Assembly: GCA_003170475.1 (NCBI GenBank) | Contig: PMZI01000023.1 | Coordinates: 152,402-216,401 of the forward strand | From: Ignavibacteriota bacterium | GTDB lineage: Bacteria > Bacteroidota > Ignavibacteria > UBA10030 | DNA: 64,000 nt | Direction of reading: 5' to 3' | Shown here: piece by piece, positions 32,554 through 39,827 of the stretch | Numbering within the stretch: position 1 is the stretch's first letter | Layout: every line of letters starts with the position of its first letter | Position numbers and translations under genes: made by a program | Notes under the pieces: model-generated | Told to the model about the DNA's origin: nothing | What the model saw: only the letters and a program-made list of their open reading frames with translations | Databases searched by the model: none

Positions 32554-33060
32554 ATGAACGCGAAATTTGTTCTGTGGTCGCTCTTGCTGGCGAGCAGCAT
32601 CCCCGCAGCGCAGTCTCAAGTGTTAACCGGTGATGCACAGTTCTCGGCTCTGCATGATATCGGCTGGGGAATGTCTATCAGTGAAATCCGGAGTCTCTAT
32701 GAGAAAAACCAAAAATTGATGAGCACAACGGACAGTTCGTTAATCCTTAACACGGAATTCTTTGGCGTCCCCGCCCCAACCGAAATTCGATTCCAACAGA
32801 ATAAGGGGGGGGCCGCCTTCATTCACATCAAATTCAGCGAGCCGACAAAAGCGCTCGTTGATACAATTAGCAACCACTTTACGCGATTGACGCAAAAAGC
32901 CCCGGAGACATCTACCACGGAGAAAAAACTATTCATACTCAGCCTCCGAATGGAGATAGCAAAGTGGAAGACCGAGAAAGAGTCTATAGTGTTGACAACC
33001 GCTCTCCGAGACGGAACCATCGGTGATGTGGGCCTCATCATTTCCCGTGTGGCCAACTAA
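32554..33060 (+). CDS. Secreted protein of unknown function
   Basis: A 168-residue protein with a clear signal peptide (MNAKFVLWSLLLASSIPAAQSQ), so it is likely periplasmic. The mature part opens with a WGMSISEIRSLYEKN segment that resembles the start of several small envelope proteins, and it contains no cysteine. The ATG at 32554 is preferred over 32548 because the AAAGGA site would be too close to the earlier one. It is in the same direction as the peptide cassette and the membrane genes that follow. No family is assigned. Confidence 0.7.
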   Translation: MNAKFVLWSLLLASSIPAAQSQVLTGDAQFSALHDIGWGMSISEIRSLYEKNQKLMSTTDSSLILNTEFFGVPAPTEIRFQQNKGGAAFIHIKFSEPTKALVDTISNHFTRLTQKAPETSTTEKKLFILSLRMEIAKWKTEKESIVLTTALRDGTIGDVGLIISRVAN

Positions 33061-33105
33061 AGAAATGAACCTTCCAAACCACCATTGAAATACGCGGGGC
33101 CGCTC

Positions 33106-33768
33106 ATGCGAGAAACAATGGATATACTTGCAACCCCAGACGAGGCGCTAAAAAGAATAGCAAATAACCCCAGATCGCGGCTTGCAGTCATGATCTGCAT
33201 TGGGGTTTTCTTTCTGCTGGCATGGTTGAATGGGTGTTGGCAGAATTTTACTGAAGCATTCAACTGGTCAAGCCTCCTGGGTCCCGCCTTGATTTCACCC
33301 CTGATTGTTGGTATTGTCTCTCTGGGAACAACCTCACTGATCTATCTGCTTCATCTGATTCTGAATGAGAAAGGAGAGCGACCGACAAGGTTCAAAACAT
33401 TCTATTCAGTGAACATCCACTGTGCGGTGATCTTTCTCCTTGGCGAGGTGGTGAACTTTCTGCTTGTTCGGACAAACCTCCTCGCCGACCATCCGGCGCC
33501 CCTGCGGGGTCGATTCCCGGTAGGATTAGATGTTTTGTTACTTGGGAGCGACGACCCGAATATTTACCTGTCCATTGTTCTTCATAGCACAAGTGTCTTT
33601 CTGATTTGGTATCTTATTGTGTTGTCGTTGGGGATTCGCGTTGTCACGGGGACAAGCAAGGCTAAGGCCACAATTATCGCGGCGGCACTATGGTGCACCG
33701 TTGTTCTGTTGGCGCTGGGGGCGGTGTATGCAGCCGGGGGCGGCACCACAATTCGCATCAGGTTTTAA
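33106..33768 (+). CDS. Yip1-like integral membrane protein
   Basis: A 220-residue protein with about five membrane segments (around residues 25-45, 60-90, 103-123, 155-180 and 188-210). The opening MRETMDILATPDEALKRIA matches the N-terminal pattern of Yip1-domain proteins. The frame opens earlier, at a TTG at 33085; the ATG at 33106 fits the family start better. Function of bacterial Yip1-like proteins is not established. It may belong to the same transcription unit as the secreted protein upstream. Confidence 0.65.
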   Translation: MRETMDILATPDEALKRIANNPRSRLAVMICIGVFFLLAWLNGCWQNFTEAFNWSSLLGPALISPLIVGIVSLGTTSLIYLLHLILNEKGERPTRFKTFYSVNIHCAVIFLLGEVVNFLLVRTNLLADHPAPLRGRFPVGLDVLLLGSDDPNIYLSIVLHSTSVFLIWYLIVLSLGIRVVTGTSKAKATIIAAALWCTVVLLALGAVYAAGGGTTIRIRF

Positions 33769-33795
33769 ACCGGACCACCACAATAGAGATGACTA

Positions 33796-34593
33796 ATGAA
33801 CAACCGCCAGACAACAACCCTTGACGTCAACAGCTTGGGGACGCCGGTGCTTCGGTGCCTCATTCTGTTTTTCCCGATGCTGTTTGTGGCGTGCGGCACC
33901 AGCGGGCAACTCGGCGTTGCGGGCAAGGGAGAAGACCTCGTTGTTGTCTATCAACCCTCGCATCAAAGCGACACTGGCCTCAATTTCAATGAGGCGTTGG
34001 TGTGCAATGCAATCGTTGAGGCAGCGATGGCTGCGTCAACCGGTGTGGCAGAGGTTCACAAAGTGTGGAGTTACAATGTTGACGGGTTACATCATGCCCG
34101 GGAGGGAAGTAATACAAAGATTGACCACACATCGGCGACCGATTCACTGGGACGAATTTCAGGCTATGCGTACGAGGTCAGAGAATCCAACAGGCTAAAT
34201 CCCAATGTCTTTGTTGCGATACACAACAACGGCGCCACAAAACGGAATGCATGCTGGGGGTTTGTGCATGAAGGCGACAATCAAGAGCCCGGCAACAGAG
34301 ATCTGGCGAGGGAACTTGTAGAAGCTGTCTGCAAAGCAAGTGGATTGGAAAACGGCGGTGTTTTTGGGGATAGCTCACCAAACCGGAACGATTATCGCTG
34401 TAAGAACACCGGAAAACTCTCCTTCTATAGCCTCGACGAAAACGTCAATCGTTGTTCAACTCGCGTGCTCCTCGAAATTGGTGACAACAAAGAAAGTTAC
34501 GATCTCCTTATGAATCCGGACATTCAGAAGAAAATTGGAAGTGCAATTCAGGGAGTGATCGAACACCGATATAGCAAACAGGGAAGCCGCTGA
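33796..34593 (+). CDS. Lipoprotein related to N-acetylmuramoyl-L-alanine amidases (Amidase_3-like)
   Basis: A 265-residue protein with a lipobox-like LFVAC (Cys33) after a hydrophobic stretch, so it is probably anchored to a membrane as a lipoprotein. The amidase_3 zinc set is suggested by His in QPSHQSD, Glu in NFNEALV and His in VAIHNNG. The catalytic Glu would be in VLLEIGDNK. An amidase of this type cuts the bond between MurNAc and the stem peptide. The order of motifs fits, but identity to well-known AmiA/B/C proteins is low by eye, so the substrate could differ. Confidence 0.65.
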   Translation: MNNRQTTTLDVNSLGTPVLRCLILFFPMLFVACGTSGQLGVAGKGEDLVVVYQPSHQSDTGLNFNEALVCNAIVEAAMAASTGVAEVHKVWSYNVDGLHHAREGSNTKIDHTSATDSLGRISGYAYEVRESNRLNPNVFVAIHNNGATKRNACWGFVHEGDNQEPGNRDLARELVEAVCKASGLENGGVFGDSSPNRNDYRCKNTGKLSFYSLDENVNRCSTRVLLEIGDNKESYDLLMNPDIQKKIGSAIQGVIEHRYSKQGSR

Positions 34594-34635
34594 AACTCAG
34601 TTGCACGGCGGGCGTAGAAAGAAAGCAAAACAACC

Positions 34636-35418
34636 ATGCGATTGGCGATTGTTCAGACAAATCCGACATTCGGCAAGAACGAAGTCAACATTCACACCGC
34701 AACAGAACAAATGCGCGAAGTGCCGGCGGATCTGTATGTCCTTCCTGAACTTTTCAACACGGGATACAACTTCACGACGATGGATGAAGTGGATCGTGTG
34801 GCGGAAAAGTCTGATGGGGCCACGTTCCGCGCGATGGTGGGATTTGCTCAACGAAATTCCTGCTACGCCGCTTATGGCTTCGCCGAGCGCGCCGATCAAA
34901 TATACAACTCTGCAGCCCTTGTCGGTCCATCGGGACTTCTCGGCATCTACAGGAAGGTACACCTGTTCGATCGGGAAAACCTCTTTTTCAAACCCGGGAA
35001 CCTCGGTTTCCCGGTGTTCGATCTGCCATTTGGAAAGGTCGGCCTGATGATCTGCTTTGATTGGATGTATCCAGAGGCCGCACGCTCGCTTGCGCTGAAG
35101 GGGGCGCATTTGATTGCCCATCCCTCGAACCTCGTCCTGCCGCACTGTCCCGACGGAATGATAACACGATGCCTTGAAAACGGGATCTTCGCGGCGACTG
35201 CCGACAGGGTGGGTCGTGAGAATCGCGGAGACGTCGACATCCGGTTCATCGGAACCAGTGAGATCGTATCTCCCCGGGGGGAAGTCCTTGCACGGCTCGG
35301 GAAAGAAGAGGAGGGAATTATAGCGGTGGAAATCGATTTGAAGGATGCAGAAAAGAAAAGGATCAACCAATACAACGACCTGCTCGCCGGAAGGCGACCC
35401 GAGCAGTACGGTTTCTAA
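34636..35418 (+). CDS. Carbon-nitrogen hydrolase (nitrilase superfamily)
   Basis: A 260-residue cytoplasmic amidohydrolase with the Glu-Lys-Cys triad: Glu in LPELFNTGY, Lys in YRKVHLFDRE and Cys in GLMICFDWMYPEAAR. No signal peptide is seen. The family includes omega-amidase, beta-ureidopropionase and agmatine-pathway amidases, and I cannot tell the substrate. The closest feel is the omega-amidase or predicted amidohydrolase group, because of the short length and the FDWMYPE active site. It converges with the dodecin gene. Confidence 0.88.
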   Translation: MRLAIVQTNPTFGKNEVNIHTATEQMREVPADLYVLPELFNTGYNFTTMDEVDRVAEKSDGATFRAMVGFAQRNSCYAAYGFAERADQIYNSAALVGPSGLLGIYRKVHLFDRENLFFKPGNLGFPVFDLPFGKVGLMICFDWMYPEAARSLALKGAHLIAHPSNLVLPHCPDGMITRCLENGIFAATADRVGRENRGDVDIRFIGTSEIVSPRGEVLARLGKEEEGIIAVEIDLKDAEKKRINQYNDLLAGRRPEQYGF

Positions 35419-35419
35419 C

Positions 35420-35445
35420 AAAAAAGTCCGGCTCCGGGGTGGCCG
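35420..35445 (-). terminator. Predicted terminator of the dodecin unit (minus strand)
   Basis: On the minus strand CGGC and GCCG (35442-35445 and 35429-35432) pair across a C-rich loop, followed by GACTTTTTT. The stem is short, so confidence is moderate. Confidence 0.45.
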
Positions 35446-35476
35446 TACAGAAACAAATTTCCCATGAGCGCAGTCG

Positions 35477-35686
35477 CTATTCTTCCAACGTAAACCCCGC
35501 CTTGATGGTTACCTGCCACTGAATCACCTTTCCGTCCTCAACCTGACCACGGGTTTCGGTAATCTCCATCCACCGCATGTTGCGTACGGTTTTCGAGGCG
35601 CGGGCAATCGCACTTTGAACAGCATCCTCAATAGAGACCCTGGAAGTGCCTGTGAGTTCAATATGTTTGTAGACGTTGTTCGGCAT
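35477..35686 (-). CDS. Dodecin (flavin-binding protein)
   Basis: A 69-residue protein with the complete dodecin pattern: NNVYKHIELTGTS, SIEDAVQSAIARASKTVRNMRWMEI with the flavin-stacking Trp, and the closing strand WQVTIKAGFTLEE. Dodecins form hollow dodecamers that store or buffer flavins. It lies 10 bp downstream of a hypothetical gene on the same strand and may be cotranscribed with it. Confidence 0.93.
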   Translation of the reverse strand: MPNNVYKHIELTGTSRVSIEDAVQSAIARASKTVRNMRWMEITETRGQVEDGKVIQWQVTIKAGFTLEE

Positions 35687-35696
35687 GGATGGTCCT

Positions 35697-36071
35697 TCAC
35701 AAATCCGAGTTTAACTTCAAGATCCAATCATTTGCATTAAAATGTTTGATTTCAACCTCGGGAACAATTGTGCGCGCGACGGGGTAGACGTCTTTGATAA
35801 TGCGCATGTGTGTTGCCGGTACATCTTCAGAGCATCGATCGCAATGCAATGGCAGGGGCTGCACAAAGCCGGTTGCCACGGTATCAATTGACCAGGCAAA
35901 GAGATCATCTTTCGTGACAACGCGGAAATCGGCTCTTTCAATAAAATGTCCACAACGACCGTGCTGTGCCGAGTAAAGAACAAAAAAATGAGGGTCGTAA
36001 GATTTTTCCATGTAGACAACGGAAGAGTGTTTCGGGAAGAGTTTGCCGCCCCCGCAGAGCCCCCCGCACAA
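35697..36071 (-). CDS. Hypothetical protein with a CxxC motif, upstream of dodecin
   Basis: Up to 124 residues, function unknown. It contains HCDRC (possible metal or redox site) and a further Cys in HGRCGHF, with no clear membrane segment. The true start may be the ATG at 36011 (MEKSYDPHFFVLY), which would give 104 residues and drop an odd Cys/Gly-rich N-terminus; neither start has a strong ribosome site. The reading frame has normal-looking composition and is close to the dodecin gene, which supports it being real. Confidence 0.5.
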   Translation of the reverse strand: MCGGLCGGGKLFPKHSSVVYMEKSYDPHFFVLYSAQHGRCGHFIERADFRVVTKDDLFAWSIDTVATGFVQPLPLHCDRCSEDVPATHMRIIKDVYPVARTIVPEVEIKHFNANDWILKLNSDL

Positions 36072-36145
36072 CCTGACGAAGCATAGCAGATTTTGTCTGG
36101 AAAATCAATACGGGTCCCGCTGAAATTGGTACCGCGCGGGCGTGC

Positions 36146-36175
36146 TTGACAATCACTTCAAATTTCTCGTATCTT
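36146..36175 (+). promoter_or_regulatory. Predicted promoter before the switch-like leader
   Basis: TTGACA (36146-36151), an 18-bp spacer and TATCTT (36170-36175). Transcription would start near 36182 and enter the structured leader described next. Confidence 0.55.
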
Positions 36176-36204
36176 GGTAACAGAAAGGACAAGAGACTAT
36201 AGAT

Positions 36205-36304
36205 CGTTGTTAGAGCCTGCGCCACTTTGAAACAGCTGTACGGTGAGACACTCTAACAATGCACGCAGGCCGAATTCATTGCGTTAGAGTGAATTCGGTT
36301 TTTT
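36205..36304 (+). promoter_or_regulatory. Leader with mutually exclusive stems and terminator (possible riboswitch or sRNA)
   Basis: Three structures compete. P1 pairs 36205-36215 with 36251-36261 (11 bp with one G-U). An antiterminator-like stem pairs 36249-36257 with 36283-36291, reusing the same CTCTAAC strand because GTTAGAG occurs twice. The terminator pairs CCGAATTC (36270-36277) with GAATTCGG (36291-36298), then T6. CCTGCG (36216-36221) can also pair with CGCAGG (36264-36269). It sits between a promoter and a porin-like gene, so ligand-controlled attenuation or a terminated small RNA are both possible. It matches no riboswitch class that I know. Confidence 0.5.
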
Positions 36305-36341
36305 CATTTATGTCCTTTCAACTCAAAGCGGAGCGTCAAAC

Positions 36342-37364
36342 ATGAGGACGTACCGACAAACGGCAGTGTTCTTCGTGCTCTTCGCCTCTTCGGCGAGCGC
36401 ACAGACCATCGCGAAATATGCTGGCGAATTCATGGCTATCGGCGTTGGGGGACGCGCTCTCGGAATGGGTGGGGCGCATGTTGCCCTCGTGAACGACGCG
36501 ACGGCCGGATACTGGAATCCGGGGGCCCTTGCGCGCATCGATTACCCCGAAGCGATCGTCATGCATGAAGAGCGATTTGGCAGCCTCATCAACTACGATT
36601 TTGCGAGTGTAGCGATTCCTTACGGTGCAGATGTTAGCTTGGGGTTGAGCGTGTTGCGGCTCGGGGTCGATGGAATTCCCGATACACGCAATGCCTGGAT
36701 AGACAACAATGGCAATGGTGTCTTCGACAGCGCGGACCAACTGGACTATAACAAGATCACCTACTTCAACTCGGCGGATTGGGCTCTCTACTTTACCTAC
36801 GCACAACGATCTGCTTCTGGTTTACTGTATGGTGTAAACGTCAAGCTGATTCGGAGAACCCTCGCGGATCAATCGGCCACGGGGATTGGATTCGACATCG
36901 GCGCCGTTTATTCGCCCACGGCAAATCTCTTTTTGGGAGTGAACGCCCAGGATGTCACAACCACACTGATTGCATGGAGTACAGGCCGAAATGAACTTGT
37001 CTCCCCAACACTGAAAGTCGGTGCCGCCTATTCGATTGACCTTCTGGGTGGGCATCTCACGCCCGCCGTCGACGCCGACCTGCGTTTCGAAAACAGGCAC
37101 TTCGCGTCGATTGCCAGTATGGGGCCGGTGAGTATTGATCCGCACGCCGGACTGGAATTTGATTATAAAAACACCGTTGCGCTGCGTGTTGGATATAACG
37201 ATGTCAAGCAGATGAGTGTGGGAGCCGGTCTCCATCTTCGCATGCTGGATATCGATTACTCGTTTGCGAAGTTTGCGGCGGACGAATCGCTTGGGAATAC
37301 GCACCGAATTTCGATACGCTTCATGCTGCAAAACGATCAGTTCGGTCGAACAGCGGCACAATAG
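36342..37364 (+). CDS. PorV/PorQ-family (UPF0164) outer-membrane beta-barrel protein
   Basis: A 340-residue protein with a signal peptide (cleaved near SASAQ, residue 20) and a barrel of alternating strands. The opening GVGGRALGMGGAHVALVNDATAGYWNPGAL is the hallmark of the PorV/FadL-like family in Bacteroidota and relatives. PorV takes part in type IX secretion, but other members have unknown roles and no other T9SS gene is in the window, so no specific name is given. GCGGAG precedes the ATG. Expression is probably controlled through the leader at 36205-36304. Confidence 0.85.
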   Translation: MRTYRQTAVFFVLFASSASAQTIAKYAGEFMAIGVGGRALGMGGAHVALVNDATAGYWNPGALARIDYPEAIVMHEERFGSLINYDFASVAIPYGADVSLGLSVLRLGVDGIPDTRNAWIDNNGNGVFDSADQLDYNKITYFNSADWALYFTYAQRSASGLLYGVNVKLIRRTLADQSATGIGFDIGAVYSPTANLFLGVNAQDVTTTLIAWSTGRNELVSPTLKVGAAYSIDLLGGHLTPAVDADLRFENRHFASIASMGPVSIDPHAGLEFDYKNTVALRVGYNDVKQMSVGAGLHLRMLDIDYSFAKFAADESLGNTHRISIRFMLQNDQFGRTAAQ

Positions 37365-37599
37365 GAAAACGCTATCAGCTCACCGATCCAACGGCACGAA
37401 CATTCTCCACTTCGTGCTGCACGCCGGAATTGAAGCAACGCGGATCCCGCCCTTCTCGGAATTTACTCACACCACCATCCCGGACAAACCCCGGCTTCAA
37501 AGAAGCGCCATGGGCGTGTACTTGTTGTTCGCACAGAAACAATGAAGCCGGAAACTATCGCGTTTCCGGCTTCGTCCCCACAGTTGCCCGGCACAGTGT
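37365..37599. terminator. Convergent intergenic region with a bidirectional terminator
   Basis: The 235-bp gap between the barrel gene and the cyclase gene holds a perfect 12-bp stem, GAAGCCGGAAAC (37544-37555) and GTTTCCGGCTTC (37562-37573), with a 6-base loop. It can serve both strands. No gene is recognised in the rest of the gap. Confidence 0.7.
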
Positions 37600-39804
37600 T
37601 TACTTCGTCGTCATCACAAAGACACCATTCCACTCGGCTGGCGGCGGATTGATTTGGTACAGGTTTGCCCGCTGCTCATAAATATCTGCCACATGGCACG
37701 TGGGGTCGAGCTGTTTGGATTGTTGAAAATAGGCGATAGCCTCCTGCCAATTTCGTTCGCGGTACAACCGAAGTCCTTCATGATAAATCTCAAGGGATTG
37801 CTTCTGGTTATCTGACATCAGCATGTCGGATGTTCCGAGGAGTTCCCATACCTTCACCGGTTCGGTTTTGCCTTTTACCTGGATGAGGTCGAGCTCGCGA
37901 ACCTGGACCTGTCCCTTGACGTGCTGATACGTGATGTCGCTGATCATGATGTTCGATCCATACTGCTTGTTGGCTCCCTCAAGCCGGGACGCAAGGTTTA
38001 CGCTGTCGCCAATGACGGTGTAATCGAATCGATCTTTTCCGCCCATGTTGCCGACGATCATGACTCCGCTGTTGATACCGATGCGGACCTCGAGGGCCGG
38101 CCGGCCCTCTTTTTTCCACTTTGGACGCATCGCTGCGAGCCGTTTCTGCATATCGAGTGAGGCAAGACACGTTCGAAGAGCATGATCCGTTTGAGCGATG
38201 GGCGCTCCCCAAAATGCCATAATTGCGTCGCCTTCGTATTTGTCGAGAGTTCCCTCATGTTTCAGCACAATCCCGGTCATCTCATCGAGATACTCATTGA
38301 GCAACTCAACGAGGCCTTCGGGCTTCGTGTGAAATTGCTCGGAGATCGTTGTGAACCCGGCGATATCAGAGAAGAAGACGGTGAGTTCCCGTCGATCGCC
38401 GCCGAGTTTTGCTTTTTCCGGGTTCGCCACCAATTCGTTGACAACAGCAGAGCTGATGTACTTGCTGAATACATTCTTGATCAACGCCTTTTGTTGCCGT
38501 TCAGCGAGATACTGGTACACAACGGCCCCAACGTAGGCAAGAACGACGGCAAGCGATGGATAAACAATATTGATCAATGTGCTATTGTTCATGAATGAGC
38601 GAACAGCGATCTCGAAGACGCCGAAAATGAAGAGCGCAACAATCAGCACCGAGGCAAGCTCGAGAATGACCACGTAACGGATCTTTATAGTCCTGACGGG
38701 CATAACAATGAGGGTCACCACGAGGGCGAGAATAATGATCAGCGCGAACTCCAGCGTCGGATCTGCCCTCTGGATGTAGTTCTGATCGAGGATGTTCTGT
38801 ATGGCAGTGGCATGAATTTCCACCCCATTCATGAACGTCGTTCCGTCGGCGTTGAACAGCGGAATCGAATGGTAGTCTCGCTCTTCCGGCATCGTCGAGC
38901 CAATCAGAACGATCTTATCCTTCAGTGAAGCCTGAAGCTCGGCGTCTGTATCAAACTGGTCGATGTCCGCGCCGTATTCGAGTTCCTCTTTTGTCTTGAA
39001 CGTGGAATCGTCAACAACCTCAGTGAATTTGATATAGCGGAACGTATTGCTGGGACCATAGTAGTTGAGGAGGAAGGAGCGTCCGTCGTAGCGGGGAATC
39101 AGCCGATTCCCCAGGACGAAGTTCTTTTCGCGCAACTCGACAACCGCGGTATCATTGAGGCCAAAAACGGAATTCAGAAGAGCGAATCCAAATGTCGGGG
39201 TAAGGAAATTGCCGACATAGATCATGGGGAGGTACCGCCGCGCAACATCGTCACGATCCTTGCCCGCGATACTGACGACGCCGACGCGCCTGCCGGGTTG
39301 ATAGAAGATGTTACTGTAAGACCGTTCAAGTGTGCTCAATCGGTATTTTCCGCCGCCGGTCGATTCTTCGTATTTCGCAGCAAGAACGATGTTGTTGTAT
39401 TTTTTCAGGGTGGCATCAAACGTTGCATCGGACGCGCTGTCACGCTTGGACTCGAACGTGACATCAAGACCGATGGCCCTTACGCCACAGCGCTCAAGGT
39501 TTTCAACAATGTGAGCGTAGTAGGAGCGTGGAAACGGGAAGGATTCCGGCAGGGACTTCATATCGTCCTCGCCGATACCGATAATAACAACATTGGCGAG
39601 TTTCTTCGCGTCCCACAGTTCGCCGCTTGCCTTCAACCGTTCATACCGCTGTTGATACCGGTAGTCAGTCGAGAGGTGATCGACGCTTTGGATGAAGCCC
39701 GGATCCCACAGCCGGATGAGCGCAACAAGAATTCCTATCCCCAGCCCGATTCCAACCCTGACAAACCATGTCAGGGCCTTCTTCTTGAATGTGGAGGAGG
39801 CCAT
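37600..39804 (-). CDS. CHASE2-domain adenylate cyclase (class III)
   Basis: A 734-residue membrane sensor enzyme that would make cAMP. After an N-terminal helix (about residues 13-30) comes an extracytoplasmic CHASE2 domain (about 35-335). Hydrophobic segments follow at about 350-430, then the cyclase domain (about 475-650). Both metal aspartates are present (FFSDIAGF and YEGD). The substrate-selecting pair is Lys (LDKYEGD) and Thr (DYTVIGD), the adenylate type. The transition-state Asn and Arg (VNLASRLE) are intact. A short TPR-like tail follows. It is the last gene of a four-gene cluster with barrel, FecR and secreted proteins. Confidence 0.92.
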   Translation of the reverse strand: MASSTFKKKALTWFVRVGIGLGIGILVALIRLWDPGFIQSVDHLSTDYRYQQRYERLKASGELWDAKKLANVVIIGIGEDDMKSLPESFPFPRSYYAHIVENLERCGVRAIGLDVTFESKRDSASDATFDATLKKYNNIVLAAKYEESTGGGKYRLSTLERSYSNIFYQPGRRVGVVSIAGKDRDDVARRYLPMIYVGNFLTPTFGFALLNSVFGLNDTAVVELREKNFVLGNRLIPRYDGRSFLLNYYGPSNTFRYIKFTEVVDDSTFKTKEELEYGADIDQFDTDAELQASLKDKIVLIGSTMPEERDYHSIPLFNADGTTFMNGVEIHATAIQNILDQNYIQRADPTLEFALIIILALVVTLIVMPVRTIKIRYVVILELASVLIVALFIFGVFEIAVRSFMNNSTLINIVYPSLAVVLAYVGAVVYQYLAERQQKALIKNVFSKYISSAVVNELVANPEKAKLGGDRRELTVFFSDIAGFTTISEQFHTKPEGLVELLNEYLDEMTGIVLKHEGTLDKYEGDAIMAFWGAPIAQTDHALRTCLASLDMQKRLAAMRPKWKKEGRPALEVRIGINSGVMIVGNMGGKDRFDYTVIGDSVNLASRLEGANKQYGSNIMISDITYQHVKGQVQVRELDLIQVKGKTEPVKVWELLGTSDMLMSDNQKQSLEIYHEGLRLYRERNWQEAIAYFQQSKQLDPTCHVADIYEQRANLYQINPPPAEWNGVFVMTTK

Positions 39805-39827
39805 TAGACGCCTTTCAGATGTCAGAC

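Noticed and set aside
36250..36290. Integron attC-like site (CTCTAAC ... GTTAGAG)
   Set aside because: The core words resemble attC ends, but the span is only about 41 bp, the inner boxes do not pair and no integrase or cassette array is present. The promoter-terminator context fits an RNA leader better.
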